A stretch of 64,000 bases of DNA from Arthrobacter_N sp051262515 (GCF_051262515.1 NZ_JBIMER010000002.1:1-64000); one strand, 5' to 3'. Counted from the first letter of the stretch, positions 1-8,814 are shown. Notes: a model not told the origin generated them from the letters alone. Numbers and translations: made by a program.

Positions 1-374
1 TCGGACTCGAAGAAACCCCAACGCGTCGTCGCCGCGTGGAAGCAGAATACCCGGCCTGTGGTCCGGTCCACCAGCAGGGACGGGTCGCCGTAGCCCTGCA
101 TCCCGGTTCCTGTCCGGAACACGCGCTGCGTGTCCCACGTCCGGCCGCCGTCCACGCTGCGCCGGAGCACCAGATCCACGGGGGAGGGGAGATCGTCGAG
201 GGTGGGGCGGGCGTCGTAGGCGGCCAGGAGCGCCCCGGCGGGGGTGACGGCCAGCGCGGGGATCCGGTACTGCTGGTAGCCGCCCTCCCCGCGCCGGGCC
301 AGCACGGTGGACACGACGGAGGCGCCGGCGGACGTCGCCCGCCCTGGACGCGCGGGACGCGCTGGACCACCCAC
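1..374 (-). CDS. Exo-alpha-sialidase, N-terminal part (cut by window edge)
   Basis: Reading the minus strand from a GTG at 374-372 gives an open frame running off the left edge. It contains the sialidase YRIPAL motif (the arginine that binds the sialate carboxylate lies here in the family) and an Asp-box, SVDGGRTW, followed by GDPSLLVD. Together these indicate a six-bladed propeller sialidase that releases terminal sialic acid from glycans. The start lies two bases after the nanE stop with a weak GGAG upstream, so it is probably the last or a late gene of the sialic acid operon. No signal peptide is visible in the first 20 residues, so either the enzyme is cytoplasmic or the true start differs. 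The C-terminal part cannot be seen. Confidence 0.8.
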   Translation of the reverse strand, partial: MGGPARPARPGRATSAGASVVSTVLARRGEGGYQQYRIPALAVTPAGALLAAYDARPTLDDLPSPVDLVLRRSVDGGRTWDTQRVFRTGTGMQGYGDPSLLVDRTTGRVFCFHAATTRWGFFES

Positions 375-376
375 CG

Positions 377-1063
377 CTAACGCTCCAGGGCGTCCACGAA
401 CCACCCGGTCAGCGTCGCCGGATGCGTGATCGCCGTCCCCACCACCACCGCGAACGCGCCGGCGTCCAGAGCGGCCCGGGCCTGGGCGGGGGAGTGGATG
501 CGCCCCTCGGCGACGATCGGGCGTCCGAGGTCCGCGGCGGCCAGCTCGGCGATCAGCTCCAGGTCCGGACCGTCGGTCTTGGGCCGCTCGCCCGTGTACC
601 CGGCGAGTGTGGTGCCGATCAGGTCGGCACCGGCCTCGGCGGCCGCCAGCGCGTCGGCCAACGAACCGCAGTCGGCCATCACCCGGGCGGAGGACCCGCC
701 ACGGACGGCGGCGATCGTCGCGGCGAGCATTTCGCCGTCGGGCCGGGGGCGCCGCGTGCCGTCCAACGCCACCACGTGGGCGCCGGACTGGGCGACGGCG
801 AGGGCGTGCCGGATGGTCGGGGTGATGAAGACGCCGTCGTGCCCATCCTTGAACAGGCCGATCACCGGCACCTCCACGGCGGACCGCGCGGACTGGATGT
901 CCGCCAACCCCTGCACCCGCACGGCCGAGGCCCCGCCGATCACGGCGGACGCGGCGACCTGCGCCATGGTACGGGGATCGCGCATCGGCTCGCCGGGGTA
1001 GGCCTGCGCGGAGACGATCAGTTTTCCGCGCAGGGCCTCGAGTGCCTCATCGGTCAGCAACAC
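377..1063 (-). CDS. nanE: N-acetylmannosamine-6-phosphate 2-epimerase
   Basis: The 228-residue product fits the usual NanE length. It carries the family's N-terminal KLIVSAQAYPGEP and GGASAVRVQG segments, a DGTRRPRP motif and the TTLAGYT loop of this TIM barrel. It interconverts ManNAc-6-P and GlcNAc-6-P in the cytoplasm, downstream of NanA and NanK. The GTG start at 1063 is chosen because AAGGAG sits seven bases upstream and the protein then begins just before the first conserved helix. The longer open frame upstream is the nanK region read in another frame. The start overlaps the end of nanK by 17 bases, so translation is probably coupled. No nagA is visible in the window, although its product would be needed before NagB. 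Confidence 0.93.
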   Translation of the reverse strand: MLLTDEALEALRGKLIVSAQAYPGEPMRDPRTMAQVAASAVIGGASAVRVQGLADIQSARSAVEVPVIGLFKDGHDGVFITPTIRHALAVAQSGAHVVALDGTRRPRPDGEMLAATIAAVRGGSSARVMADCGSLADALAAAEAGADLIGTTLAGYTGERPKTDGPDLELIAELAAADLGRPIVAEGRIHSPAQARAALDAGAFAVVVGTAITHPATLTGWFVDALER

Positions 1064-2099
1064 GGGACGCTCCTTGGAATTGGACGGAGGGGGAGGGCTG
1101 GACGGGCGTGGCGGGTTGGGCGGATTGGCCCGCCGGCACGGACGCCGCGGGCGGCCGCAGCACCAGCGACGCCGCGCCGATCGTGGCCGCGTCGCCGCCC
1201 AGCAGCGCCGGAACGGGTTCCACGTGGCGCAGCGCGGGCACCAGTTCCTCGGCGAACGACTCGCGCACGGCGTCCCACCACAGCGGACCCGCGTCGGCGA
1301 GCCCGCCGGAGAGCACCAGCGCCTCCGGATCCAGGCTGTTCGCGAACCCGCCCAGCGCGCTGCCGGCCGCGCGGGCCGCACGCCGGATCGCTCCGACGGC
1401 GGGGGCCTCGCCGGCGCGGGCTCGTTCGAACACGGCGCGCGTGTCCGCCGCCCGCGGATCACCGCCGAGCCGCTGGTAGAACCGGTGCAGCGCGGGACCG
1501 GAAGCGATGGCCTCCAGATGGCCCATGGCTCCGCACGTGCACACCAGCCCGCCGGCCGCGGCCGAGGGCACGTGGCCGAAGTGCCCGGCCACGCTGCGCG
1601 CCCCGGACACCGGCCGTCCGTCCACCAGGAAGGAACCGCCGATCCCGGTCCCGAACGCCACCAGCAGCGCGGTCGACGTCCCGCGGGCGGCACCGAGCCA
1701 CGCTTCGCCGAGGGCGTGCGCGTGGACGTCGTTCACGGCTTCCACGCGGCCGACGGCGCCGCCCGCGCCTCCCAGCCGCTCCAGCAGCCCGGCGCGCAGG
1801 TCCGTCCCCGCCCACCCGGTCAGGACGTCGGTCGCGGACACCACCTGGCACGTCGCCGGATCGATCACGCCGGCCGATCCCAGCCCCAACCCGGCCAGGG
1901 GCAAGTGGCGGCTCCGGGCCTCGGCGGCCAGCCGTTCGGCGAGGAACGCCACGGCGTCCAGGATGGCGGCGGGACCCTGCCGCGCGGGCGTCGACGTGGA
2001 CAGCCGCCAAAGCACCGCGCCGTCCGCCCCGACCAGCGCGGCGGCGGTCTTCGTGCCGCCGAGGTCGACGCCGATCGCCGCGTCGTGGGTTGGAACCAT
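1047..2099 (-). CDS. nanK: ROK-family N-acetylmannosamine kinase
   Basis: This 350-residue ROK kinase has the N-terminal phosphate-binding motif GVDLGGTKTAA and the catalytic region VEAVNDVHAHALGE, with the Asp expected to act as base. It also has a ROK cysteine motif, CTCGAMGHLE. By context it phosphorylates ManNAc released by NanA. One oddity is that the usual CxCGxxGCxE zinc motif has His in place of the third Cys; zinc may still be held, but this differs from the consensus. The last 30 or so residues are Pro/Ala/Ser-rich, extend past the fold and overlap nanE. The gene starts three bases after the nanA stop, on the same transcript. Glucokinase or NagC-type repressor are the alternatives, but no N-terminal helix-turn-helix is present. 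Confidence 0.85.
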   Translation of the reverse strand: MVPTHDAAIGVDLGGTKTAAALVGADGAVLWRLSTSTPARQGPAAILDAVAFLAERLAAEARSRHLPLAGLGLGSAGVIDPATCQVVSATDVLTGWAGTDLRAGLLERLGGAGGAVGRVEAVNDVHAHALGEAWLGAARGTSTALLVAFGTGIGGSFLVDGRPVSGARSVAGHFGHVPSAAAGGLVCTCGAMGHLEAIASGPALHRFYQRLGGDPRAADTRAVFERARAGEAPAVGAIRRAARAAGSALGGFANSLDPEALVLSGGLADAGPLWWDAVRESFAEELVPALRHVEPVPALLGGDAATIGAASLVLRPPAASVPAGQSAQPATPVQPSPSVQFQGASRVADR

Positions 2100-2102
2100 G
2101 GC

Positions 2103-3032
2103 CTAGAGCAGCCCCGCGGTGTCGAGGATCCCGCGGATGGCGGACGCCTCGGCGTCGTTCAGCGACTCCATCGGCTCGCTCATGCGGTTGGAGGGGAAGA
2201 CGCCGAGCTGCACCAGCGCGGTCTTGAACGCGCCGAGCCCGCCGGCGCCGCCGGAGACCCGTGCGGAGTCCGGGACATCGACGATCCGGAACAGCTCCGC
2301 GAGCCGGTCCTGTTCCTTGCGCGCGGTTTCCCAGTTGCCGGCGACGGCCGCGTCGTAGAGCCGCCGGTAGCCGGCCGGGTCCACGTTCGCCAGGCCCGGC
2401 ACCAGGCCGGTGGCGCCGGACAGCATCGCCGCGTCGCACACCACCTCGTGCCCGCTGAACAGCGCGAACCCCTCGATGTCCTGCGTCAGCAGGCGCAGCT
2501 GCCGGAACGCGATGTCGTTCCCGGAGGAGTCCTTCACCCCGGCGATGGTGCCCTCGGCGGCCAGCTCGGCCAGCAGCGCCGGATCCAGCTTGAAGTGCGT
2601 GCGCACGGGGATGTCGTAGGCGAAGACCGGAAGGTCCACGGCGGCGCGAACGGCGCGGAAGTGCCGCACCACCTCGGCGCGGTCGAAGATCGCGTAGTAC
2701 GGGGTGGTGATGACCACGGCGTCGGCGCCCCGCTCGGCCACCAGCTTCGCCTCCTCCACGGTGCGGGCGGTGGTCTGGTCGTTGGCGCCGACCAGCAGCG
2801 GCACGCGCCCGGCATTGGCGGACACGACGGCGGCCAGCACCTCGCGGCGCTCGCGGTTGGTCAGGTACGGCGTCTCGCCGGAGGAGCCCAGCGGGAACAG
2901 CCCGTGGACGCCGCCGGAGACGAGGTGTTCGACGACGGCCTCCACGCCGGGCAGATCGAGCGCCCCGTCCGCGTTGCGCGGCGTGACGACGGGCGGGATG
3001 ACCCCGTGGAAGGGTGCGGTGGCGATGGTCAT
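2103..3032 (-). CDS. nanA: N-acetylneuraminate lyase (DapA/NanA family)
   Basis: The 309-residue protein belongs to the class I aldolase DHDPS/NAL family. Visible motifs are GSSGE at residues 49-53 (carboxylate-binding loop), the catalytic Tyr139 in FAYDIP and the Schiff-base Lys167 in GVKDSSGN. Family members cleave 2-oxo sugar acids. Its place between the importer genes and nanK-nanE points to N-acetylneuraminate splitting into ManNAc and pyruvate. Sequence alone cannot fully exclude another DHDPS-family activity. The ATG overlaps the stop of the upstream ATPase gene by four bases (ATGA), indicating coupled translation. Confidence 0.85.
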   Translation of the reverse strand: MTIATAPFHGVIPPVVTPRNADGALDLPGVEAVVEHLVSGGVHGLFPLGSSGETPYLTNRERREVLAAVVSANAGRVPLLVGANDQTTARTVEEAKLVAERGADAVVITTPYYAIFDRAEVVRHFRAVRAAVDLPVFAYDIPVRTHFKLDPALLAELAAEGTIAGVKDSSGNDIAFRQLRLLTQDIEGFALFSGHEVVCDAAMLSGATGLVPGLANVDPAGYRRLYDAAVAGNWETARKEQDRLAELFRIVDVPDSARVSGGAGGLGAFKTALVQLGVFPSNRMSEPMESLNDAEASAIRGILDTAGLL

Positions 3033-3961
3033 GAGTCCTCCGGTGTGGTGGTGTCGGTGGCCGGGTCGGCGGGCGCGGCCAGCAGGCTCGGCGCCGCGCC
3101 CAGCAGGGTGCGGGTGTAGTCGTTGGTGGGGTTGTCGAAGACCTGCGCGGCGTCGCCCTGTTCGACAATCTCGCCGTCGTTCATGACGCAGATCCGGTCC
3201 GAGACGTAGCGGACGGTCTGGATGTCGTGGGAGATGAAGACCATCCCCAGGTTCAGGCGGGCCTTCAGGTCGGTGAGCAGGTTCAGCACCTGCGCGCGGA
3301 CGGAGACGTCGAGGGCCGACGTCGGCTCGTCCGCCACGATGATGTCCGGGTCCAGCGCCAGGGCCCGGGCGATCGCCACGCGCTGGCGCTGCCCGCCGGA
3401 GATCTGCGTGGGGGAGACCTCCGCCGCGGAGCGCGGCAGGCCCACGAGCTCGAGCAGCTCGTACACCTTCTTCGTGCGCGAGGCCGCGTTGCCGATCCCG
3501 TGGACCAGCAGCGGGTCCGTCAGGATGTCGTGCACCGTCATGCGCGGGTTCAGGGCCGTCGCCGGATCCTGGAACACGATCGAGACCGCGCGGCCGAACT
3601 CCTTGCGCTCCGCGGCCCGGCCGGTGAGCTTGCGCCCATTGAACAGCCGGGTGCCGTGGGTCGGTTCCTGCAGCCCCACCAGCACGGAGGCCAGCGTGGA
3701 CTTCCCGCAGCCGGACTCACCGACGATCCCGACCGTCTCCCCGCGGCTGACCGCGAAGTCGATCCCATTGACCGCCCGGATGATGGTGGGGCGGAAGATG
3801 GTTCCGCTGCGCGCGCGGTGGTGCACGTGCAGCCCGCGCAGCTCAATGACCGGGACGTCCCCGGGAACCGGCGCGCCGGGGGTTCCGCGCTCGCCGGGCT
3901 CGCCGGTGGGACGCACCGCGCCGGTCGCGCCGGCGTCGTCGTGCCTGGTCGTGTCGATCAT
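3029..3961 (-). CDS. ABC importer ATPase (OppF/DppF type), sialic acid operon
   Basis: This 310-residue ATPase has Walker A GESGCGKST, signature ISGGQRQR, Walker B IIVADEPTSALD and the switch histidine in FISHD. A C-terminal extension with NDYTRTLLGA is typical of oligopeptide-type ATPases. It would power import with the fused permease-ATPase encoded just upstream in the transcript. The ATG at 3961 overlaps the stop of that gene by four bases. The first 35 residues are a Gly/Pro/Ala-rich leader ahead of the conserved domain, so an internal start is possible but not needed. The operon context suggests sialic acid or a derivative as substrate; the family name alone would say peptides. Confidence 0.88.
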   Translation of the reverse strand: MIDTTRHDDAGATGAVRPTGEPGERGTPGAPVPGDVPVIELRGLHVHHRARSGTIFRPTIIRAVNGIDFAVSRGETVGIVGESGCGKSTLASVLVGLQEPTHGTRLFNGRKLTGRAAERKEFGRAVSIVFQDPATALNPRMTVHDILTDPLLVHGIGNAASRTKKVYELLELVGLPRSAAEVSPTQISGGQRQRVAIARALALDPDIIVADEPTSALDVSVRAQVLNLLTDLKARLNLGMVFISHDIQTVRYVSDRICVMNDGEIVEQGDAAQVFDNPTNDYTRTLLGAAPSLLAAPADPATDTTTPEDS

Positions 3962-6018
3962 GCCTTGCCTCCTTCGGCGGTGGTGGCCCAGTGGTGGTCG
4001 GTGTCCCCGACGCGGACCAGCTCCAGCTCGCGGTCCGGATCCGCGGCCGGGTTCAGGGACCGCACGGCGAACCGGTCGCCGGCGGAGAAGTCGCGCGGGC
4101 TGGGCACGGTGCCTGGGATCTGGTGCAGGCGCTCGGCGCCGGATTCGATGGAGAGCACCGCCCCCAGCAGGCCGCGGGTGTATTCGTGGCGGGGATCGGC
4201 CAGCAGGGCGCTGGTGGAACCGGATTCCACCACCTGCCCGGCGTACATGACCGTGACGCGGTGGGCCAGCGAGGCCACCAGGGCCAGGTCGTGGCTGACG
4301 AACACCATCGCGAAACCCAGCTTGTGCCGGAGCTCGTTGAGGAGGTCCACCACCTGCTTCTGCACCGTCACGTCCAGGGCGGTGGTCGGCTCGTCCGCCA
4401 CCACCAGCTTGGGCGAGCGGGAGAGCGCCATGGCGATCAGCACGCGCTGGCGCTGCCCGCCGGAGAGCTCGTGCGGGTAGGACTTGAGCGTCCGCTTCGG
4501 GTCCAGCTTCACCAGGCGCAGCAGCTCGTCCGGGGCCATCCGGCCGCCGCGGCGGGTCAGCTGCTCCATCTGGTCCTTGATCAGCATGGACGGGTTCAGC
4601 GAGCTGAGCGCGTCCTGGTAGACCATCGCGATCTGGTGGCCGCGCAGCCCCGCGTAGAGCTTCTCGCGGGTCGCGGGCCGGTTGTCGGCCGGGACCAGCT
4701 CGCGGCCGCCGAAGCGGATGGAGCCGGAGACCACGGCGTTGGGCGCCAGCAGGCCCATGATGGCCAGCGAGGTGATGGACTTGCCGCAGCCGGACTCGCC
4801 GACCAGGCCCATCGTCTCGCCCTCGCCGACGGAGAAGGAGACCCGGTCCACGATCGGCATGTCGCCGTAGCGGTCCGGGAAGCGGATGGACAGGTCGCGG
4901 ACCTCGAGGATCGGTTCGGCTCCGGAGGAGCTGGAGAGCCGGTCCGTCCGCGTGGACTCCACGGCGCGCAGGCGCCGGAGCTGGGCGGCGAGCAGCGGCG
5001 GGGTCGTGGGGTCGGCGGGGTCGGCGCCGTCTTCGTCCACGGCGGAGGCGTCCGCGGGGGCGGCGTCGGACTCGGGGACGACGGCGGTGCCGACGCCGCC
5101 GATCGACGTGCGCTCGGAGGCCAGCACGGCCTCGGCCGTGTTGTCCTTCTCGACCAGGTTCACCTTGCGCAGGCGGGGGTTGACCATGGCGTCGGTGAGG
5201 CCCTCGGCCAGCACGTTCAGCGCCAGGACGGTGGCCAGGATGCAGATGCCGGCGAACGTGGTGGCCCACCAGGCGCCGTTCAGGACCAGCGTGCGGCCGT
5301 AGGAGATCACGTTGCCCCAGCTGGGCTCCGGGTCCTGGACGCCCGCGCCCAGGAAGGAGAGCGAGGCCTCGAAGATGATGGCGTCGGCCACCATGACGGT
5401 CGCGAAGACCAGCACCGGGGCGGCGGTGTTGCGCACGATGTGCCGTCCGAGGATGTGGAAACGGCCGGCCCCGAGCACGCGCTCGGCGCGGACGTAGTCC
5501 TCGCCCCATTGGGACAGCACGTTGGCGCGGACCACGCGGGCCAGCTGCGGGATGTAGATGATGGCGATCGCCACGATGATGACCGGGACGGTGTTGCCCA
5601 GCGTCGCCAGCAGCACGGCGGCCAGCGCGATGCCGGGGAAGGCCATGATGACGTCCATGACGCGCATGGTGCCCTCGTCCACCCACTTGCGGCTGGTGGC
5701 GGCGATGGCGCCGAGCAGCGCCCCGACGGCGATGGCCAGCGCCACGGCGCCGAGCCCGATCACCAGGGAGGTGCGTGCGCCGAAGAGCACGCGGGAGAGG
5801 ATGTCCCGGCCCAGCCGGTCGGTGCCGAACGGGTGCTCGGCCCCCGGCGGCTGGGCGGGGATACCCGTGGCCAGGGGGTTGTGCGGGGCCAGCACCGGCG
5901 CGAAGAGCGCGGCGAGGGCCACCAGCGCCAGGAACGCGAGGGCGAGCTTGGATCCGAGGGGAAGCGACTTGAGGGCGAGCCCCGGGCGGCTGAGGCGGTC
6001 TGCGAGTCCGTACCGCAT
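3958..6018 (-). CDS. Fused ABC permease-ATPase (DppC + DppD), sialic acid operon
   Basis: A single 686-residue chain joins two subunits that are usually separate. Residues about 1-285 form a DppC-like permease with several hydrophobic helices, an HPFGTDRLGRDILSR segment and an EAA-type loop (VRAERVLGAGR). A linker of about 85 residues rich in Ala, Asp and Pro follows. Residues about 370-686 form an ATPase with GESGCGKS, LSGGQRQR, VVADEPTTALD and VFVSHD. The ATG at 6018 is chosen because the permease homology begins there and the preceding gene ends two bases before it. From memory, such fusions occur in actinobacterial sialic acid importers; that should be checked. No stop or frameshift interrupts the linker, so this looks like a true fusion. 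Confidence 0.9.
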   Translation of the reverse strand: MRYGLADRLSRPGLALKSLPLGSKLALAFLALVALAALFAPVLAPHNPLATGIPAQPPGAEHPFGTDRLGRDILSRVLFGARTSLVIGLGAVALAIAVGALLGAIAATSRKWVDEGTMRVMDVIMAFPGIALAAVLLATLGNTVPVIIVAIAIIYIPQLARVVRANVLSQWGEDYVRAERVLGAGRFHILGRHIVRNTAAPVLVFATVMVADAIIFEASLSFLGAGVQDPEPSWGNVISYGRTLVLNGAWWATTFAGICILATVLALNVLAEGLTDAMVNPRLRKVNLVEKDNTAEAVLASERTSIGGVGTAVVPESDAAPADASAVDEDGADPADPTTPPLLAAQLRRLRAVESTRTDRLSSSSGAEPILEVRDLSIRFPDRYGDMPIVDRVSFSVGEGETMGLVGESGCGKSITSLAIMGLLAPNAVVSGSIRFGGRELVPADNRPATREKLYAGLRGHQIAMVYQDALSSLNPSMLIKDQMEQLTRRGGRMAPDELLRLVKLDPKRTLKSYPHELSGGQRQRVLIAMALSRSPKLVVADEPTTALDVTVQKQVVDLLNELRHKLGFAMVFVSHDLALVASLAHRVTVMYAGQVVESGSTSALLADPRHEYTRGLLGAVLSIESGAERLHQIPGTVPSPRDFSAGDRFAVRSLNPAADPDRELELVRVGDTDHHWATTAEGGKA

Positions 6019-6020
6019 GG

Positions 6021-6974
6021 TCACACCGTCCTGATTCGTGGGTTGATGAGCAGGTAGAGGAGGTCTACGGCGATGTTCACCAGCACGAACGTGATGGCGA
6101 TGGTCAGGGTGACGCCCTGGACCAGGTTGACGTCGTTGTTGGTGATGCCGTTGAGGATCAGTTGGCCCATGCCGGGCAGCGAGAAGATCATTTCGATCAC
6201 GACGGCGCCGCCGAGCAGGTAGCCGATGCGCAGGCCCAGCACGGTCACCGGGGTGATCAGGGCGTTGCGCAGCACGTTGCGGCGGATGGCCTCGGCGCGC
6301 GGGACGCCGTTGCCGATCGCGGTGCGGACGTAGTCCTTGTCCATCTCCTCCACCATCGAGGTGCGCACCACGCGGATCAGCGAGGCGCAGACAGGGATGG
6401 CCAGGGCCAGGGCGGGCAGGGCGAGCGAACGGAAGTACCCGGCGGGGTCCTCGGAGAACGGGACGAACCCGCCGGAGGGGAACAGCGGGACGCCCAGGGC
6501 CAGCCACTGGATGAGCAGGATGCCCAGCCAGAACGACGGCGTCGCGACGGCGGCGATGGAGAAGACCCGGATCAGCTGGTCCGGCCAGCGGTCGCGGTAG
6601 AGGGCTCCGGCCACGCCGAGGACCAGCGACAGCGCGACGGCGATGAACACGCCCCAGAACGTGAGCTGCAGCGTCAGCGGGAAGGCGCCCGCGACGATGC
6701 CGGTGATCGGCTGCGCCGGAGGGGTGGTGGATCCGAGGTCCAGGACCAGCAGGCGGGCCAGGAAGGACAGGTATTGGATGGGCAGCGGGTCGTTGAGACC
6801 GCGCTCCTCGCGGTAGTTCTCCTTGGCGGTCTCGCTGGCGCCCTCGCCGAGGGCGGTGGTGGCCTGGTCGCCGGGGGAGAACTGGAGGACCAGGAAGACC
6901 AGGAGGGTGATCCCCAGGATCATGAACGGGAGGGCGGCCAGGCGTCGGCCCAGCAGCCTTAGGATGTTGGCCAC
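6021..6974 (-). CDS. ABC importer permease (DppB type), sialic acid operon
   Basis: The 317-residue membrane protein starts with an N-terminal helix (RRLAALPFMILGITLLVFLV), followed by a periplasmic segment with RGLNDPLPIQY and five further helices. The DppB EAA loop is seen in VRTAIGNGVPRAEAIRRNV. It would pair with the fused permease-ATPase encoded just downstream to form the channel. Its stop is two bases from the next start, so the genes are tightly co-transcribed. About 90 bases separate it from the binding-protein gene, a common arrangement that lets the binding protein be made in excess. Confidence 0.9.
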   Translation of the reverse strand: MANILRLLGRRLAALPFMILGITLLVFLVLQFSPGDQATTALGEGASETAKENYREERGLNDPLPIQYLSFLARLLVLDLGSTTPPAQPITGIVAGAFPLTLQLTFWGVFIAVALSLVLGVAGALYRDRWPDQLIRVFSIAAVATPSFWLGILLIQWLALGVPLFPSGGFVPFSEDPAGYFRSLALPALALAIPVCASLIRVVRTSMVEEMDKDYVRTAIGNGVPRAEAIRRNVLRNALITPVTVLGLRIGYLLGGAVVIEMIFSLPGMGQLILNGITNNDVNLVQGVTLTIAITFVLVNIAVDLLYLLINPRIRTV

Positions 6975-7067
6975 GTCAGCGGTGCTCCCTTGCGGCGTCG
7001 TGGTGGATGGGTTGGAGGGGGCCGCCGGCCGCGCCCGGGGGCGGCCGGCGGCCGGCGGCGGGAGGCG

Positions 7068-8678
7068 CTACTTGCGCCCGGCGTCCAGGAAGGAGATGCC
7101 GGTGGTCGGCAGCGGCTGGAAGTTGTTCAGCTCGTCCGGGTTCCAGGCGGTCGGCAGCTGGCGGTGGAAGATCGGGTACAGCGCGGCCTCCTCGGCCACG
7201 ATGTCCAGGATCTGGTTCCAGGCCGCGGTGGCGACCTTCGGGTCCGAGGCGCGGACGGCCTCGTCCAGCTTCGTCTGGACCGTCTTGTACTCGGGCGTCT
7301 CGTTCCAGCGGAAGCGGTCCTTCGGCCAGACGTCGCCGCGGTACCACCAGGACAGCAGCAGGTCCAGGTCGTTGCCGAACACGGACGGATCTCCGGGGGC
7401 CGCGACCACCTTGAACGTGCCGGTGTCCACGTTGTCCGCGTACAGCGCGCCGGACTGCAGGTTCTGCAGGGTGACCTTGACGCCCGGGAGCTTGTTCCAG
7501 GACTCCACCATGACCGGGGCGACGTCCTTGACCCACGAGGTGTCCGTGGTGAGCAGCTCGAAGCTCAGGGAGTCGACGCCGGCCTCCTTCAGGAGCGCCT
7601 CGGCCTTCTCCAGGTCCAGGCTGTAGACCGTGGAGGCCTCCTGGTAGTTCGGGTGCTCCTTGTGGACGAAGGACGTGGCGGCCGTGGCGTTGCCCAGCAG
7701 CGCGCGGTCGATCACGGCCTGGGTGTCCAGGGCGTAGTGCAGGGCCTGGCGGACGCGCTTGTCGTCGAACGGCGCCTCCTGGCAGTTGAACATCAGGAAG
7801 AGCAGCCCGAAGGACTGCACCGACTCCACCTCGACCGAGCCGGCGAGGCGGTCGACGTCGAGGTACGGAACGTCCTCGATCGCCTGGACGCGGCCGGACT
7901 CGACCGCGCTGACGCGGGCGGCGGCGTCGGAGAGCAGGAACCAGGTCATGCCCGGGGCCAGCGCCGGCATCGGGCCGTTGTATTCCTCGAACTTCTCGAA
8001 GACGATCTTGTCGTCCTTGACCGCGGAGACCAGCTTGTACGGGCCGGAGCCCACCGGTGCGGCGTCGAACGCGGCCTGGTCGGCGGCGAGCTTCTTCGGG
8101 ACGATCTTCACGATGCTCAGGCGGTCCGCGAACAGCGCGAACGGGTACTTGAGCTTGAACGTGACGGTCTTCTCGTCCTTGGCCTCCACCGAGTCGATGA
8201 ACGGGATGAACTGCGCGAACAGTGACGCGTTCTCCGTGTCCATGACGCGCTCGAAGGAGAACACCACGTCCTCCGCGGTGACCGGGTCGCCGTTGTGGAA
8301 GGTGGCGCCGTCGCGCAGCGTGATCTCGTAGGTGGTGTCGTCGACCTGCGTCGGCTCCGCCGCCGCCAGGGCCAGGTAGCGTTCCCGGGTGGCCGGGTGG
8401 AGCTCGGTGAGCCCCTCGAAGGTGTGGATGTTGGCGGCCATCGGCGTGGCGCCGGTGGACGTCATCGGGTCGAAACCGGTGGAGAGGGCGTAGGACATGC
8501 CCGCCTCGATGGTCTTGGTCCCGGCCGTGGCGCTTCCGGACGCGCCGCCGGTGGCGGCGCCCGTGGAGCCGCAGGCGGAAAGCGTGGCGGCGAAAGCGCC
8601 GGCGGCGCCCATGGCGCCGGCGATCCGCAGGAAGTTGCGGCGCGAGCTGGTGTGGTTCATGATCGCGGGAGATTTCAT
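7068..8678 (-). CDS. ABC solute-binding lipoprotein (SBP_bac_5), Tat-type signal
   Basis: This 536-residue protein is a family 5 extracellular solute-binding protein. The N-terminus has a twin-arginine motif (SRRNFLR), a hydrophobic stretch and a lipobox LSAC, so the mature form is expected as a folded lipoprotein on the outer face of the membrane. Family motifs such as LRDGATFHNGDPVTAEDVVF and VRQALHYALD are present. The start at 8678 is favoured because AGGTG lies about eight bases upstream and the Tat signal then begins near residue 12; the longer open frame crosses the promoter region. It is the first gene of the sialic acid operon and sets importer specificity, by context for sialic acid or a related glycan piece. 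Confidence 0.9.
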   Translation of the reverse strand: MKSPAIMNHTSSRRNFLRIAGAMGAAGAFAATLSACGSTGAATGGASGSATAGTKTIEAGMSYALSTGFDPMTSTGATPMAANIHTFEGLTELHPATRERYLALAAAEPTQVDDTTYEITLRDGATFHNGDPVTAEDVVFSFERVMDTENASLFAQFIPFIDSVEAKDEKTVTFKLKYPFALFADRLSIVKIVPKKLAADQAAFDAAPVGSGPYKLVSAVKDDKIVFEKFEEYNGPMPALAPGMTWFLLSDAAARVSAVESGRVQAIEDVPYLDVDRLAGSVEVESVQSFGLLFLMFNCQEAPFDDKRVRQALHYALDTQAVIDRALLGNATAATSFVHKEHPNYQEASTVYSLDLEKAEALLKEAGVDSLSFELLTTDTSWVKDVAPVMVESWNKLPGVKVTLQNLQSGALYADNVDTGTFKVVAAPGDPSVFGNDLDLLLSWWYRGDVWPKDRFRWNETPEYKTVQTKLDEAVRASDPKVATAAWNQILDIVAEEAALYPIFHRQLPTAWNPDELNNFQPLPTTGISFLDAGRK

Positions 8679-8716
8679 TGGTGTCACCTCAGGGTTGTCG
8701 ATGCGGGCATTGTCGG

Positions 8717-8731
8717 ATGTAGGATGTCCTA
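8717..8731. promoter_or_regulatory. Operator-like repeat 1, nan intergenic region
   Basis: ATGTAGGATGTCCTA contains the inverted repeat TAGGA-N2-TCCTA (8720-8731). It shares ATGTAGG-N2-G-N-C with a second element 29 bases away. It lies just downstream of the predicted minus-strand start of transcription, where a bound repressor would block the operon. The adjacent FCD-GntR protein is the likely binder. This is inferred from sequence. Confidence 0.5.
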
Positions 8732-8744
8732 TGCCTCGGGTTAG

Positions 8745-8774
8745 AATGTAGGCGACATCACACGGTGACGTCAA
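8745..8774 (-). promoter_or_regulatory. Promoter of the sialic acid operon
   Basis: On the minus strand TTGACG (8774-8769) and TACATT (8750-8745) are separated by 18 bases, a good sigma70-type match. It would start transcription about 60 bases before the binding-protein gene. The -10 is overlapped by operator-like repeat 2. Confidence 0.6.
8746..8758. promoter_or_regulatory. Operator-like repeat 2, overlapping the nan promoter -10
   Basis: ATGTAGGCGACAT has ATGT/ACAT arms around five bases and shares ATGTAGG with repeat 1. It covers most of the minus-strand -10 box and lies close to a possible plus-strand -10 (TAGAAT, 8742-8747) for the regulator gene, so one protein could control both directions. 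Confidence 0.5.
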
Positions 8775-8814
8775 CCACAGCCCCGAATACGGTCGACGGA
8801 GGGAATGGACGAAC

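Noticed and set aside
36..380. Plus-strand frame at the left edge
   Set aside because: The minus strand of the same region encodes the YRIP motif and an Asp-box of a sialidase, so the plus frame is a shadow.
422..3119. Long plus-strand frames over nanE, nanK and nanA
   Set aside because: Low-complexity Arg/Gly/Ala translations without domains; the opposite strand carries the conserved enzymes.
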